Made by a program: the position numbers and the translations under genes. A DNA stretch of 46,867 bases from Burkholderia territorii. Lineage in GTDB: Bacteria > Pseudomonadota > Gammaproteobacteria > Burkholderiales > Burkholderiaceae. Every line of letters begins with the position of its first letter. The first letter of the stretch is position 1. Shown piece after piece: positions 1-9,219 of the stretch. The stretch spans positions 1 to 46,867 of the forward strand of contig NZ_CADFEJ010000031.1 in assembly GCF_902833055.1 (NCBI RefSeq), in the 5' to 3' direction. The notes below the pieces were generated by a model. It worked only from the letters and a program-made list of their open reading frames with translations, did no database searches and was not told where the DNA came from.

Positions 1-1236
1 AAGGGCGACGACAACCAGCCGGGCGGGATGATCCAGGCCGACGCGGCCACCAACTCGCTGATCATCACCGCGTCCGACCCGGTCTACCGGAACCTGCGCT
101 CGGTGATCGACCAGCTCGACGCGCGCCGTGCGCAGGTTTACATCGAAGCGCTGATCGTCGAGCTGAACTCGACGACGCAGGGGCAACTCGGGATCCAGTG
201 GCAGGTCGCGAGCGGCCAGTTCCTCGGCGGCACGAACCTGGCCGCGGCGGCCGGCAACGTCGCGGGCAACAGCATCATCAACCTGACGACCGGCGGCACC
301 GCGGCCAGCACCGGGCTCGCCGCCAATCTGTCGAACCTGAACCAGGGCCTCAACATCGGCTGGCTGCACAACATGTTCGGCGTGCAGGGGCTCGGCGCGC
401 TGCTGCAGTATTTCTCGGGCGTGAGCGACGCGAACGTGCTGTCGACGCCGAACCTGATCACGCTCGACAACGAGGAAGCGAAGATCGTCGTCGGCCAGAA
501 CGTGCCGATCGCGACCGGTTCGTACTCGAACCTGACGAGCGGCACGACGAGCAATGCGTTCAACACGTACGACCGTCGCGACGTCGGCCTGACGCTGCAC
601 GTGAAGCCGCAGATCACCGATGGCGGCATCCTCAAGCTGCAGCTCTATACGGAAGACTCGGCGGTCGTCAGCGGCACCACCAATTCGCAGACGGGCCCGA
701 CCTTCACGAAGCGCTCGATCCAGTCGACGATCCTCGCCGACAACGGCGAGATCATCGTGCTCGGCGGCCTGATGCAGGACAACTACCAGGTGTCGAACAG
801 CAAGGTGCCGCTGCTCGGCGACATTCCGTGGATCGGGCAGCTGTTCCGTTCGGAATCGAAGCAGCGGCAGAAGACGAACCTGATGGTGTTCCTGCGCCCG
901 GTGATCATCTCCGATCGCGGCACCGCGCAGGAAGTCACGGCCAACCGCTACGACTACATCCAGGGCGTGACGGGTGCGTACAAGTCGGACAACAACGTGA
1001 TCCGCGACAAGGACGATCCGGTCGTCCCGCCGATGCCGATCGGTCCGAGCCAGGGCGGCACGGCCGCCGGCAACCTGTTCGATCTCGACAAGATGCGCCG
1101 CCAGCAGCTGCAGCGCCAGGTCGCGCCCGTGCCGGCGCAGCCGTTGCCGGAGGCGACGCCCGCGCAGTCGCAGGGCGTGCCGCAGCAGGCGGTGCCGCAA
1201 CAGCCGCTGACCACCGCACCGGGAGCGTCGCAGTGA
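1..1236 (+). CDS. gspD: Type II secretion secretin GspD, 5' end outside the window
   Basis: C-terminal 411 codons of the outer-membrane secretin that forms the exit pore of the type II secretion system. The frame is open from base 1, so the N-domains and signal peptide lie upstream of the window. Visible are the end of an N-domain (SLIITASDPVYRNLRSVI), the secretin core and the family's conserved C-terminal block VPLLGDIPWIGQLFR. The final 60 or so residues are a Pro/Gln/Ala-rich tail, the usual place for pilotin contact, although no pilotin gene is seen here. The stop overlaps the gspE start (GTGA), consistent with translational coupling. Identification is firm; only the full length is unknown. 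Confidence 0.96.
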   Translation, partial: KGDDNQPGGMIQADAATNSLIITASDPVYRNLRSVIDQLDARRAQVYIEALIVELNSTTQGQLGIQWQVASGQFLGGTNLAAAAGNVAGNSIINLTTGGTAASTGLAANLSNLNQGLNIGWLHNMFGVQGLGALLQYFSGVSDANVLSTPNLITLDNEEAKIVVGQNVPIATGSYSNLTSGTTSNAFNTYDRRDVGLTLHVKPQITDGGILKLQLYTEDSAVVSGTTNSQTGPTFTKRSIQSTILADNGEIIVLGGLMQDNYQVSNSKVPLLGDIPWIGQLFRSESKQRQKTNLMVFLRPVIISDRGTAQEVTANRYDYIQGVTGAYKSDNNVIRDKDDPVVPPMPIGPSQGGTAAGNLFDLDKMRRQQLQRQVAPVPAQPLPEATPAQSQGVPQQAVPQQPLTTAPGASQ

Positions 1237-2732
1237 GCGACGTACTAGCGTCCTCCGCCCACGACGGCGCGCCGGGCGAACGGCAGCCGCCGTCGCCGCT
1301 CGCCGCACGCCTGCTGCCGTACGGCTTCGCGAAGAGCGGCCAGGTGCTGATCGCGCACCAGCTCGACGACACGCTCGAGGTGTGGATCAGCGAGCGCACG
1401 AGCGATGCGGCGCTCGCCGAGATCGCGCGCAACTTCGGTTCGATCTCCGTGCATCGCGTGCCGGCCGACGAGCTCGCGCAGGCGATCAACCAGGCCTACG
1501 CGCGCCAGGACGGCAGCGCGGCGCAGATCGTCGGCGAGGTCGAAGGCGAAGTCGATCTGTCCCGGCTGATGCAGGACATCCCCGAAGTCGAGGATCTGCT
1601 CGAGTCGGAAGACGACGCGCCGATCATTCGGATGATCAACGCGTTGCTCACGCAAGCGGCGCGCGAACAGGCATCGGACATTCACATCGAGCCGTTCGAG
1701 AATGCGTCTGTCGTGCGGTTTCGCGTCGACGGCACGCTGCGCGATGTCGTGCGCCCGAAGAAGGCGCTGCACGGCGCGCTGATCTCGCGGATCAAGATCA
1801 TGGCGCAGCTCGACATTGCCGAGAAACGCCTGCCGCAGGACGGCCGCATCACGCTGCGCGTCGGCGGCCGGCCGGTCGACGTGCGCGTGTCGACGCTGCC
1901 GACCGGGCACGGCGAACGCGCGGTGCTGCGTCTGCTGGAAAAGGATGCGCAACGCCTGAACCTCGAAGCGCTCGGGATGGGCCGCGACACGCTCGTGCAG
2001 TTCGACAAGCTGATCGGCCGCCCGCACGGAATCGTGCTGGTGACGGGCCCGACCGGCTCGGGCAAGACGACCACGCTGTATGCATCGATGTCGCGGCTCG
2101 AAACGGCGACGACCAACATCATGACGGTCGAGGATCCGATCGAATACGACCTGTCCGGCATCGGGCAGACACAGGTGAACGAGCGAATCGGGATGACCTT
2201 CGCGCGCGCGCTGCGTTCGATCCTGCGGCAGGACCCGGACGTCATCATGATCGGCGAAATCCGCGACCTCGAAACCGCGCAGATCGCCGTGCAGGCGTCG
2301 CTGACGGGCCACCTCGTGCTCGCGACGCTGCACACGAACGACGCGGCGTCGGCCGTCACGCGCCTGACCGACATGGGCGTCGAGCCTTACCTGCTCGCGT
2401 CGTCGCTGCTCGGGGTGCTCGCGCAGCGCCTGGTGCGCCAGCTCTGCCCGGTCTGCAAGGAAGAGCGGCACGAGGAGGGCCGCACCGTGTGGCATCCGGT
2501 CGGCTGCGACAAGTGCGGGCATTCGGGCTATACGGGCCGGCGCGGCGTGTACGAACTGCTGGTGGTCGACGATTCGATCCGCTCGCTGATTCACCGCAAC
2601 GCGGCCGATGCGGAGATTCTCGCCGCGGGCCGCGCGCAAGGCATGCGCACGCTGCGCGACGACGCCGAACGCTGGCTCGCGGCCGGCGCGACGTCGCTCG
2701 AGGAAGTGCTGCGCGTGACGGGAGGCGCATAG
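1233..2732 (+). CDS. gspE: Type II secretion ATPase GspE
   Basis: 499-residue cytoplasmic hexameric ATPase that powers pseudopilus assembly. It has an N1E-like N-terminal domain, Walker A GPTGSGKTTT near residue 271, an Asp box (EDPIEYDLSGIGQTQ), Walker B (DPDVIMIGEIRD) and a His box (LATLHTNDAAS). A CPVC...CDKC tetracysteine zinc motif lies near the C-terminus. The frame is open far upstream, but the GTG at 1233 overlaps the gspD stop and the homologous protein begins just after it, so that start is chosen. gspF follows after 4 nt. Length is normal for the family and all catalytic motifs look intact. Confidence 0.97.
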   Translation: MSDVLASSAHDGAPGERQPPSPLAARLLPYGFAKSGQVLIAHQLDDTLEVWISERTSDAALAEIARNFGSISVHRVPADELAQAINQAYARQDGSAAQIVGEVEGEVDLSRLMQDIPEVEDLLESEDDAPIIRMINALLTQAAREQASDIHIEPFENASVVRFRVDGTLRDVVRPKKALHGALISRIKIMAQLDIAEKRLPQDGRITLRVGGRPVDVRVSTLPTGHGERAVLRLLEKDAQRLNLEALGMGRDTLVQFDKLIGRPHGIVLVTGPTGSGKTTTLYASMSRLETATTNIMTVEDPIEYDLSGIGQTQVNERIGMTFARALRSILRQDPDVIMIGEIRDLETAQIAVQASLTGHLVLATLHTNDAASAVTRLTDMGVEPYLLASSLLGVLAQRLVRQLCPVCKEERHEEGRTVWHPVGCDKCGHSGYTGRRGVYELLVVDDSIRSLIHRNAADAEILAAGRAQGMRTLRDDAERWLAAGATSLEEVLRVTGGA

Positions 2733-2736
2733 CGCG

Positions 2737-3954
2737 ATGCCGGCATTCCGCTTCGAAGCAATCGATTCGGCGGGGCGCGCGCAGAAGGGCGTGATCGATG
2801 CCGACAGCGCGCGGTCCGCGCGCGGCCAGCTGCGCACGCAGGGGCTCACGCCGCTCGTCGTCGAGCCGGCCGCGAGCGCGACGCGCGGCGCGCGCTCGCA
2901 GCGCCTCGCGTTCGGCCGCAAGCTGTCGCAGCGCGAGCAGGCGATTCTCACGCGCCAGCTTGCGAGCCTGCTGATCGCCGGGCTGCCGCTCGACGAGGCG
3001 CTCGGCGTGCTCACCGAGCAGGCCGAGCGCGACTACATCCGCGAACTGATGGCCGCGATCCGCGCGGAAGTGCTCGGCGGCCATTCGCTCGCGAATGCGC
3101 TGGGCCAGCATCCGCGCGATTTCCCGGAAATCTACCGCGCGCTCGTCGCGGCGGGCGAGCACACCGGCAAGCTCGGCATCGTGCTGTCGCGCCTCGCCGA
3201 CTACATCGAACAGAGCAACGCGCTGAAGCAGAAGATCCTGCTGGCGTTTACGTATCCGGGAATCGTCACGCTGATCGCGTTCGGCATCGTCACGTTCCTG
3301 CTGAGCTACGTCGTGCCGCAGGTCGTCAACGTGTTCGCGAGCACGAAGCAGCAGCTGCCGGTGCTGACGATCGTGATGATGGCGCTGTCGGATTTCGTCC
3401 GGCACTGGTGGTGGGCGATCCTGATCGCGGTCGCGTTCGTCGTGTGGTTCGTGAAGGCGACGCTGTCGCGCGACGGGCCCAGGCTCGCGTTCGACCGCTG
3501 GGTGCTGACCGCGCCGCTCGCGGGCAAGCTGGTGCGCGGCTACAACACGGTGCGCTTCGCGAGCACGCTCGGCATTCTCACTGCGGCCGGCGTGCCGATC
3601 CTGCGCGCGTTGCAGGCGGCCGGCGAGACGCTGTCGAACCGCGCGATGCGCGCGAACATCGACGATGCGATCGTGCGCGTGCGCGAAGGCTCCGCGCTGT
3701 CGCGCGCGCTGAACAACGTGAAGACGTTTCCGCCGGTGCTCGTGCACCTGATCCGTTCCGGCGAGGCGACCGGCGACGTGACGACGATGCTCGACCGCGC
3801 GGCGGAAGGCGAGGCGCGCGAGCTCGAGCGGCGCACGATGTTCCTGACGAGCCTGCTGGAGCCGCTCCTGATCCTCGCGATGGGCGGCATCGTGCTCGTG
3901 ATCGTGCTGGCCGTGATGCTGCCGATCATCGAGCTGAACAACATGGTGCAGTGA
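2737..3954 (+). CDS. gspF: Type II secretion inner-membrane platform protein GspF
   Basis: 405-residue polytopic inner-membrane protein of the secretion platform, which contacts GspE and GspL. It shows two repeated T2SSF cytoplasmic domains, each starting with a helical LTRQLASLLIAGLPL-like or TLGILTAAGVPI-like block. Three hydrophobic segments lie around residues 168-195, 220-240 and 375-402. It follows gspE by 4 nt and ends the first gsp transcription block, facing the convergent gspC. Full length, with no anomalies. Confidence 0.96.
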   Translation: MPAFRFEAIDSAGRAQKGVIDADSARSARGQLRTQGLTPLVVEPAASATRGARSQRLAFGRKLSQREQAILTRQLASLLIAGLPLDEALGVLTEQAERDYIRELMAAIRAEVLGGHSLANALGQHPRDFPEIYRALVAAGEHTGKLGIVLSRLADYIEQSNALKQKILLAFTYPGIVTLIAFGIVTFLLSYVVPQVVNVFASTKQQLPVLTIVMMALSDFVRHWWWAILIAVAFVVWFVKATLSRDGPRLAFDRWVLTAPLAGKLVRGYNTVRFASTLGILTAAGVPILRALQAAGETLSNRAMRANIDDAIVRVREGSALSRALNNVKTFPPVLVHLIRSGEATGDVTTMLDRAAEGEARELERRTMFLTSLLEPLLILAMGGIVLVIVLAVMLPIIELNNMVQ

Positions 3955-3984
3955 CGGCCCGGGCAGCGGCCGGGCCGCCGCCGT

Positions 3985-4395
3985 TCAGCGCATGTAGATC
4001 GCGGGGGACGGCGTGTTCGCGGGAAGCTGGATTTCGGCGCGGGCGCCGTTGCGGTCGACGATGATCGAGCGGCTGCGGACTTCGGCGAGCTTTGCGCCGG
4101 GCGTGACCTCCGCGCCGAGCGACACGGCACGCGGCGGTTCGCCGCCGACGCCGACGATCGCGGCGCCGCCATGATCGAGCGCGAGAATGCCGAACAGGTG
4201 GATGTCCTGCACGGGATTCTTGTCGAGCTGTCCGCCGAAGAGCGCGGCGGCGTCCTCGGTGCGGATCGGCAGCCGCGCCGCGGCGGCGGGCAGCGGCGCT
4301 TCGCGGGCCGACAGCGTGACGACCCAGTAGGTGGCCGTCGCGCACAAACCCGCGAAGAGGGCTAGGGAGAGGATCCGGATCGAGAGCGCGTTCAT
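3985..4395 (-). CDS. gspC: Short GspC-like type II secretion protein
   Basis: 136-residue protein on the opposite strand, between gspF and gspG. It has an N-terminal membrane anchor (about residues 7-28) and then a periplasmic region resembling the GspC homology region (DIHLFGILA, VGVGGEPPRAVSLG), which normally links the inner-membrane platform to the secretin. It ends soon after that region, without the C-terminal PDZ or coiled-coil found in longer GspC proteins of about 270 residues. A divergent gspC inside the gsp cluster is, to my knowledge, the Burkholderia arrangement. A TACAAT hexamer on this strand (4403-4408) lies just upstream of the ATG, but I could not assign a good -35. Confidence 0.85.
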   Translation of the reverse strand: MNALSIRILSLALFAGLCATATYWVVTLSAREAPLPAAAARLPIRTEDAAALFGGQLDKNPVQDIHLFGILALDHGGAAIVGVGGEPPRAVSLGAEVTPGAKLAEVRSRSIIVDRNGARAEIQLPANTPSPAIYMR

Positions 4396-4572
4396 GCGCG
4401 CTATTGTACGGATGTATGTGAAATTTGCGTTGGGTGAAAGCCCTCGGCAATGCGCGCCTTACAATGCGTGCTCCGCGCCCGGGGAAACGGAAGCCGGCCG
4501 TCAGGCAAGCGTCCGGAATGCCGCGGGTGCGTCACTCAATCGACGACATTTTTTGGAAAGAGGTAGTCAGTC

Positions 4573-5025
4573 ATGCAAACGTGGATCACTCGCCGCAATG
4601 CGGCCGTGCGCCGTCAGCGCGGTTTCACGCTGATCGAGATCATGGTGGTGGTCGCGATCCTCGGGATCCTCGCGGCACTGATCGTGCCGAAGATCATGAG
4701 CCGTCCCGACGAGGCGCGCCGTATCGCCGCGAAGCAGGACATCGGCACGATCATGCAGGCGCTCAAGCTGTACCGTCTCGACAACGGCCGCTATCCGACC
4801 CAGGAACAGGGCCTGAACGCGCTGATCCAGAAGCCGACCACCGATCCGATCCCGAACAACTGGAAGGACGGCGGCTATCTCGAGCGCCTGCCGAACGATC
4901 CGTGGGGCAACGGCTACAAGTACCTGAACCCGGGCGTGCACGGCGAGATCGACGTGTTCAGCTACGGCGCCGACGGCAAGGAAGGCGGCGAGAACAACGA
5001 TTCCGACATCGGCTCGTGGCAGTAA
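4573..5025 (+). CDS. gspG: Major pseudopilin GspG
   Basis: 150-residue major pseudopilin, the main subunit of the T2SS pseudopilus. The prepilin peptidase site is G17|F18 (RGFTLIEIMVV), with the conserved Glu at +5 and a following hydrophobic helix. The C-terminal part carries the GspG signatures YPTQEQGL, DPWGNGYKY and a Asp-rich loop (DSDIGSWQ) typical of the calcium-binding site. It has a long leader and its own purine-rich ribosome site (AAAGAGG near 4557). The 177-nt gap to gspC must hold divergent promoters. A TACAAT hexamer at 4460-4465 is a possible -10. gspH follows after 43 nt. Confidence 0.97.
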   Translation: MQTWITRRNAAVRRQRGFTLIEIMVVVAILGILAALIVPKIMSRPDEARRIAAKQDIGTIMQALKLYRLDNGRYPTQEQGLNALIQKPTTDPIPNNWKDGGYLERLPNDPWGNGYKYLNPGVHGEIDVFSYGADGKEGGENNDSDIGSWQ

Positions 5026-5068
5026 GCGTGCGCTGACCGGCCCGGCCTTCTCCCCCGCTCCTCACGCC

Positions 5069-5611
5069 ATGCCCGCCCTTCGCACGCCCTTGCGCTCCGC
5101 TCGCGCCCGCCGCGATGCCCGCGACGGCCGCGTGCGTCGCGGCGCGGCCGTGACCGCCGCGCGTGCGCGCGGCTTCACGCTGCTCGAGATGCTGGTCGTG
5201 CTCGTGATCGCGGGCCTGCTGGTGTCGCTCGCGTCGCTGTCGCTCACGCGCAATCCGCGCACCGACCTGCGCGAGGAAGCGCAGCGCATCGCGCTGCTGT
5301 TCGAGACGGCCGGCGACGAAGCGCAGGTGCGCGCGCGCCCGATCGCGTGGCAGCCGACCGCGCACGGCTTCCGTTTCGACGTGAGCTCGGCCGACGGCTG
5401 GCGCACGCTGCGCGACGACGTGCTGCGCCCGCGCGACTGGGACGGCGGCGTCACGGGCGCCGACATCGATTATCCCGGGTCCGACACGCGCGCGAGCCGT
5501 GTCGTGTTCGGCATCGAAAGCATCGACACGCCGGTGCGCGTGACGCTGCATTCGGCGGTCGGCAGCGCGACGATCGTCGGCACCGGCAACGGTCGCTACG
5601 AGGTGCAATGA
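5069..5611 (+). CDS. gspH: Minor pseudopilin GspH
   Basis: Minor pseudopilin of 180 residues from the ATG at 5069. The prepilin site is G35|F36 (ARGFTLLEMLVV) with Glu at +5, followed by a hydrophobic helix and a beta-rich GspH domain. The 35-residue leader is unusually long and Arg/Ala-rich, so translation may really begin downstream, for example at the GTG at 5150. The stop overlaps the start of gspI (ATGA). A place in the GspH-I-J-K tip complex follows from family and order. Confidence 0.9.
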   Translation: MPALRTPLRSARARRDARDGRVRRGAAVTAARARGFTLLEMLVVLVIAGLLVSLASLSLTRNPRTDLREEAQRIALLFETAGDEAQVRARPIAWQPTAHGFRFDVSSADGWRTLRDDVLRPRDWDGGVTGADIDYPGSDTRASRVVFGIESIDTPVRVTLHSAVGSATIVGTGNGRYEVQ

Positions 5612-6012
5612 CGATGCGTCGTCGCGTGCTCTTCCCGCTCGCTTCCCGAGGCTTCACGATGATCGAGGTGCTGGTCGCGCTCGCGATCATCGCGGTCGCG
5701 CTCGCCGCGTCGATCCGCGCGGTCGGCACGATGGCGACCAATGCGTCCGATCTTCATCGGCGGTTGCTCGCCGGCTGGAGTGCCGACAACGCGCTCGCGC
5801 AGCTGCGCCTCACGCACGCGTGGCCGGAGGTCGGCGAGCAGAGTTTCGACTGCTCGCAAGGCAACGTGCAGCTGGTCTGCACGCAGCGCGTGAGCACGAC
5901 GCCGAACCCGGTGTTCCGGCGCGTGCAGATGTCGGTGAGCATGCCGGGCCACGCCGGCGTGCTCGCGCAAATGGTGACGGTGGTCGCGAATGAAACCAGC
6001 CGCCCGCTCTGA
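5608..6012 (+). CDS. gspI: Minor pseudopilin GspI
   Basis: 134-residue minor pseudopilin with cleavage site G15|F16 (SRGFTMIEVLVA), Glu at +5, and a GspI C-terminal domain including two cysteines (FDCSQGNVQLVCTQ) that could pair. The ATG at 5608 overlaps the gspH TGA. The open frame upstream reads through gspH in another frame and is not coding. The last 23 nt overlap the start of gspJ. Expected partner of GspJ and GspK at the pseudopilus tip. Confidence 0.93.
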   Translation: MTMRRRVLFPLASRGFTMIEVLVALAIIAVALAASIRAVGTMATNASDLHRRLLAGWSADNALAQLRLTHAWPEVGEQSFDCSQGNVQLVCTQRVSTTPNPVFRRVQMSVSMPGHAGVLAQMVTVVANETSRPL

Positions 6013-6694
6013 CGCGCCGATGCGGCCCCGGCCCGTGCGTCGCGCCGGTGCGCGCCGCGCGCGCGGCTTCACGCTGATCGAACTGATGATCGCGATCGCG
6101 ATCCTCGCGGTCGTCGCGATCCTCTCGTGGCGCGGGCTCGACCAGATCATGCGCGGCCGCGACAAGGTCGCATCCGCGATGGAGGACGAGCGCATCTTCG
6201 CGCAGATGTTCGACCAGATGCGCATCGACGCGCGGCTCGCCGCCACCGACGACGAAGCCGGCCAGCCGGCGATCGGTGTCGCCGGCAACACGCTGCAGAT
6301 CGTGCGCGAACTCGACGTGCCGGGCGCCGCGCCGCGGTTGCAGGTGGTCCGCTACCGGATCGCGGGCGGGCGCGTCGTGCGCTATGCGTCGCCGCCGCTC
6401 GACGACGCGAACCGCCTGCGCGACGTGCTGAAGGACAGCAGCGTCGACGGCTGGAGCTGGGTCGCGCTGATGGGCGGCGTCGGCGCGATCGACGCGAAGC
6501 TGTACGTGCCGCGCGTCGGCTGGACCACCAACCTGCAGGCGGCCAGCGACGCGCTGTCGCAGAACAACGATGCGCTGAAGGTGCCGCAGATCGGCAACGC
6601 GCCGCCGACGCGCGCGGTTACGGGGCTGCAGGTCAGCATCGGCGCGACGTCGCTGCGCGTGCCCGTCACGCGCATTTTCCTCGTCGGGGAATGA
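5990..6694 (+). CDS. gspJ: Minor pseudopilin GspJ
   Basis: 234-residue minor pseudopilin. The prepilin site is G26|F27 (RGFTLIELMIAI) with Glu at +5 and the family's SWRGLDQIMRGRD segment just after the helix. The chosen ATG at 5990 lies inside the end of gspI. An in-frame ATG at 6020 is an alternative and would shorten the leader by ten residues. The stop overlaps the gspK start (ATGA at 6691). Full length. Confidence 0.94.
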   Translation: MKPAARSDAPMRPRPVRRAGARRARGFTLIELMIAIAILAVVAILSWRGLDQIMRGRDKVASAMEDERIFAQMFDQMRIDARLAATDDEAGQPAIGVAGNTLQIVRELDVPGAAPRLQVVRYRIAGGRVVRYASPPLDDANRLRDVLKDSSVDGWSWVALMGGVGAIDAKLYVPRVGWTTNLQAASDALSQNNDALKVPQIGNAPPTRAVTGLQVSIGATSLRVPVTRIFLVGE

Positions 6695-7821
6695 CGATGC
6701 GCGCGCGCCCTCACCGTTCCCGGTTCGCCGCTCGCGATGGCGTACGCGCGCACGCACGCACGCGCCGCGAGCGCGGTGCGGCGATCATCACCGCGCTGCT
6801 CGTGGTCGCACTGTCGGCGATCCTCGTGTCGGGGATGCTGTGGCGCCAGCAGGTGCAGATTCGCCGCATCGAGAACCAGCGCGTGATCGCGCAGGCGCAG
6901 TGGGTCGCGCGCGGCGCGCTTGACTGGACGCGCATGATCCTGCGCTCCGAAGGCGACACGGCGCCCGGCATCACCTATCTCGGCGGAATCTGGGCCGTGC
7001 CGATCGCGAAGACCAAGCTGTCGGACTTCCTTGGCCGGATCGGCGCGCCGAACGACAACGGCGGCGAAGACACCTACATCTCCGGATCGATCGAGGACGC
7101 GCAGGCGAAGTACAACCTGCGCAACCTCGTGTCGTCGCCGGCGCCGGGCGTGCTGCAGTTGAACGTGATTCAGCTCCAGGCGTTCCAGCGGCTGCTGACG
7201 ACGCTCGGCTACGACGGCGCGTTCGCGAAGCGGATTGCGCTGCAGATGCGCGCCGGCCTGATGCACTCGGCAACGCGCTTCCAGACGCCGACGCTGCCCG
7301 GCGCCGGGACGGCCGCGACCGCGCCGGTGGCCGGCGGCGACATGGCTGGCAACTTCACCGACGAACCGGGGATGTCGGACACCGAGCGCGGGCCCGCGCC
7401 GCTCGTGATGACCGGCGTCGACAGCCTGCTCGACGTCGACGGCGTGACGCCCGAGATGGTCGCGCGGCTGCGCCCGTTCGTCACCGTGTTGCCGACCACC
7501 ACGCCGGTGAACATGAACACCGCGCCGGCCGAGGTGATCGCGGCGCTGGTGCCGGGGATGAGCGTGTCGTCCGCGCAGGCGCTCGTGTCGCGCCGCGAGA
7601 CGGTATTTTTCCGCAACGTCGGCGACGTGCAGCTCGCGCTGCGCGGCGCCGGCGCGCCGAACGTGACGATCGACTCGAGCCTCGTCGACGTCAATTCGAG
7701 CTATTTCATCGTGCATGGCCGGATTCAGCACGATCGCGCGGAGGTCGATCGCACCTCGCTCGTGTATCGTGATTCGACCACGCACTCGACGCGGGTCGTG
7801 CGCATCCGCGACCAGCTATAA
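6691..7821 (+). CDS. gspK: Minor pseudopilin GspK
   Basis: 376-residue large minor pseudopilin that caps the pseudopilus tip. Cleavage is expected at G29|A30 (RERGAAIITALLVVA). As is typical of GspK, the +5 Glu is absent (Thr here). The large alpha domain and helix-hairpin-helix-like segment (VTPEMVARLRPFV, MNTAPAEVIAAL) are recognisable. The ATG overlaps the gspJ stop. The open frame begins much earlier in gspJ, but that extension is out of frame with gspJ and is not coding. gspL follows after 24 nt. Confidence 0.95.
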   Translation: MTMRARPHRSRFAARDGVRAHARTRRERGAAIITALLVVALSAILVSGMLWRQQVQIRRIENQRVIAQAQWVARGALDWTRMILRSEGDTAPGITYLGGIWAVPIAKTKLSDFLGRIGAPNDNGGEDTYISGSIEDAQAKYNLRNLVSSPAPGVLQLNVIQLQAFQRLLTTLGYDGAFAKRIALQMRAGLMHSATRFQTPTLPGAGTAATAPVAGGDMAGNFTDEPGMSDTERGPAPLVMTGVDSLLDVDGVTPEMVARLRPFVTVLPTTTPVNMNTAPAEVIAALVPGMSVSSAQALVSRRETVFFRNVGDVQLALRGAGAPNVTIDSSLVDVNSSYFIVHGRIQHDRAEVDRTSLVYRDSTTHSTRVVRIRDQL

Positions 7822-7845
7822 CGACGCCATTCGGGAGAGGAGCTC

Positions 7846-9219
7846 TTGAGCACGCTGATTGTTTCTTTGCCGCCGCGCGAGCCGGCCGTGCCGTTGCAGG
7901 AATGGCAGTGGCCCGAGCTGCCGTTCACGCTCGTGGACAAGGCCGGCCACGTGCAGCGCGCGGGCCGCGCCGCGCTCGCGCTGCTGCCGCGCGCGAACGC
8001 GACGGTGCTGATCGTCGCCGCGCGCGACGTGCTGCTGCTGGCCGCGACCGTGCCGCCGCTCAAGGGGCCGAAGCTGCGCCAGGCGCTACCCAACATCGTC
8101 GAGGATCAGTTGATCCAGGATCCGCTCGGCTGCCATATCGCGCTCGATCCGGTCGCGCTGCCCGACGGCCGGCGCGTGCTGGCGGTCGTCGATCGCGCGT
8201 GGTTCCGCGCGATCTGCGACGCGTTCACCGCGGCCGGCCACCGGCACCTGAGCGCCGTGCCCGCGACGCGCTGCCTGCCCGCACCGCGGGCAGCGGCGGC
8301 GGACACGGCGTCCGATGCAGCGGCCGACGATGAGGCCGCGCCAGCCGGGGCGATCGCCGATGCGACCGAACCCGTCGCGCGGCCCGCCGCGGTTGCCGCG
8401 GTGCTGGGGCTCGCCACCGCGGTCGAGCCGGCGCTCGTCGAAGCCGGCGCGCAGCCGGCGATGGCCGGTGCGCCGCGTCTCGAACTGGCGATCGCGCGCG
8501 GTGCGCTCGGCGAAGGTTTCGCGGCGCCCGCGTCGCGGGCCGGCGGCACGCTCGCCGCGCTGTCGGGTGGCGCCGAAATCGAACTCTACGAGCTCGGCGA
8601 ACCGGGCGCGGAACCGCGTCTCGCATCGGTCGGGCACGCGGATGCCCCGCTGCTGCCCGGTGCGCAGCCGCTGCCGTTCGACGCATTCGCGCGACGCGCG
8701 CTCGCCGAGCGCTTCGATCTGTGCCAGTTCGAATTCGAATCGCAGCCGTGGCGCTTCGACCGCGCGACGGTGAAGCGCCTGCGCGTGCCGATCGCACTCG
8801 CGGCGGCCACGCTCGGCGTCGCGGTGATCGGGATGAACCTGCACTGGTGGAAGCTGTCGCGCGAGCGCGATGCGTTGTCCGCGCAGATCACCGAGACGCT
8901 GCTGTCGGCCTTCCCGAAGACGACGACGGTGCTCGATCCGCCCGCGCAGATGCAGCGTCAGCTCGACCAGCTGCGCCTGGCGGCGGGCGAGCTGTCGCCG
9001 AACGATTTCCTCGCGCTGGCGAGCGGGCTGTCGCGTTCGATGGGCGCGCTGCCGCTGAACGGAATCGCGTCGCTCGATTATCACGACCGGCGGCTCGACG
9101 TCGGCTTCAAGCCGGAGGTCAAGGTCGACCCCGATTTCCCGCAGCGTCTCGCGCGCAACGGGCTGGCCGGCGAAGTCGACAGCAGCACCGGCAAATGGAC
9201 GATCCGGAGCCGCTCATGA
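7846..9219 (+). CDS. gspL: Type II secretion platform protein GspL
   Basis: 457-residue protein with an actin-like cytoplasmic domain that binds GspE, one membrane helix around residues 311-330 (IALAAATLGVAVIGM), and a periplasmic ferredoxin-like domain. The start is a TTG at 7846 preceded by a strong ribosome site (GGGAGAGGAG), which explains a non-ATG start. A long Ala-rich linker sits at about residues 145-205. The stop overlaps the gspM ATG (ATGA). Family assignment rests on position, topology and the L-domain sequence. Confidence 0.93.
   Translation: MSTLIVSLPPREPAVPLQEWQWPELPFTLVDKAGHVQRAGRAALALLPRANATVLIVAARDVLLLAATVPPLKGPKLRQALPNIVEDQLIQDPLGCHIALDPVALPDGRRVLAVVDRAWFRAICDAFTAAGHRHLSAVPATRCLPAPRAAAADTASDAAADDEAAPAGAIADATEPVARPAAVAAVLGLATAVEPALVEAGAQPAMAGAPRLELAIARGALGEGFAAPASRAGGTLAALSGGAEIELYELGEPGAEPRLASVGHADAPLLPGAQPLPFDAFARRALAERFDLCQFEFESQPWRFDRATVKRLRVPIALAAATLGVAVIGMNLHWWKLSRERDALSAQITETLLSAFPKTTTVLDPPAQMQRQLDQLRLAAGELSPNDFLALASGLSRSMGALPLNGIASLDYHDRRLDVGFKPEVKVDPDFPQRLARNGLAGEVDSSTGKWTIRSRS

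Noticed and set aside
198..1232. Long N-terminal extension of the gspE frame through gspD
   Set aside because: It reads gspD out of frame, is Arg/Pro-rich with no family match, and the GTG at 1233 fits GspE homology and coupling.
1245..3747. Long open frames antisense to gspE and gspF
   Set aside because: Arg/Ala-rich shadow frames caused by high GC in the third codon position; no ribosome sites or recognisable domains.
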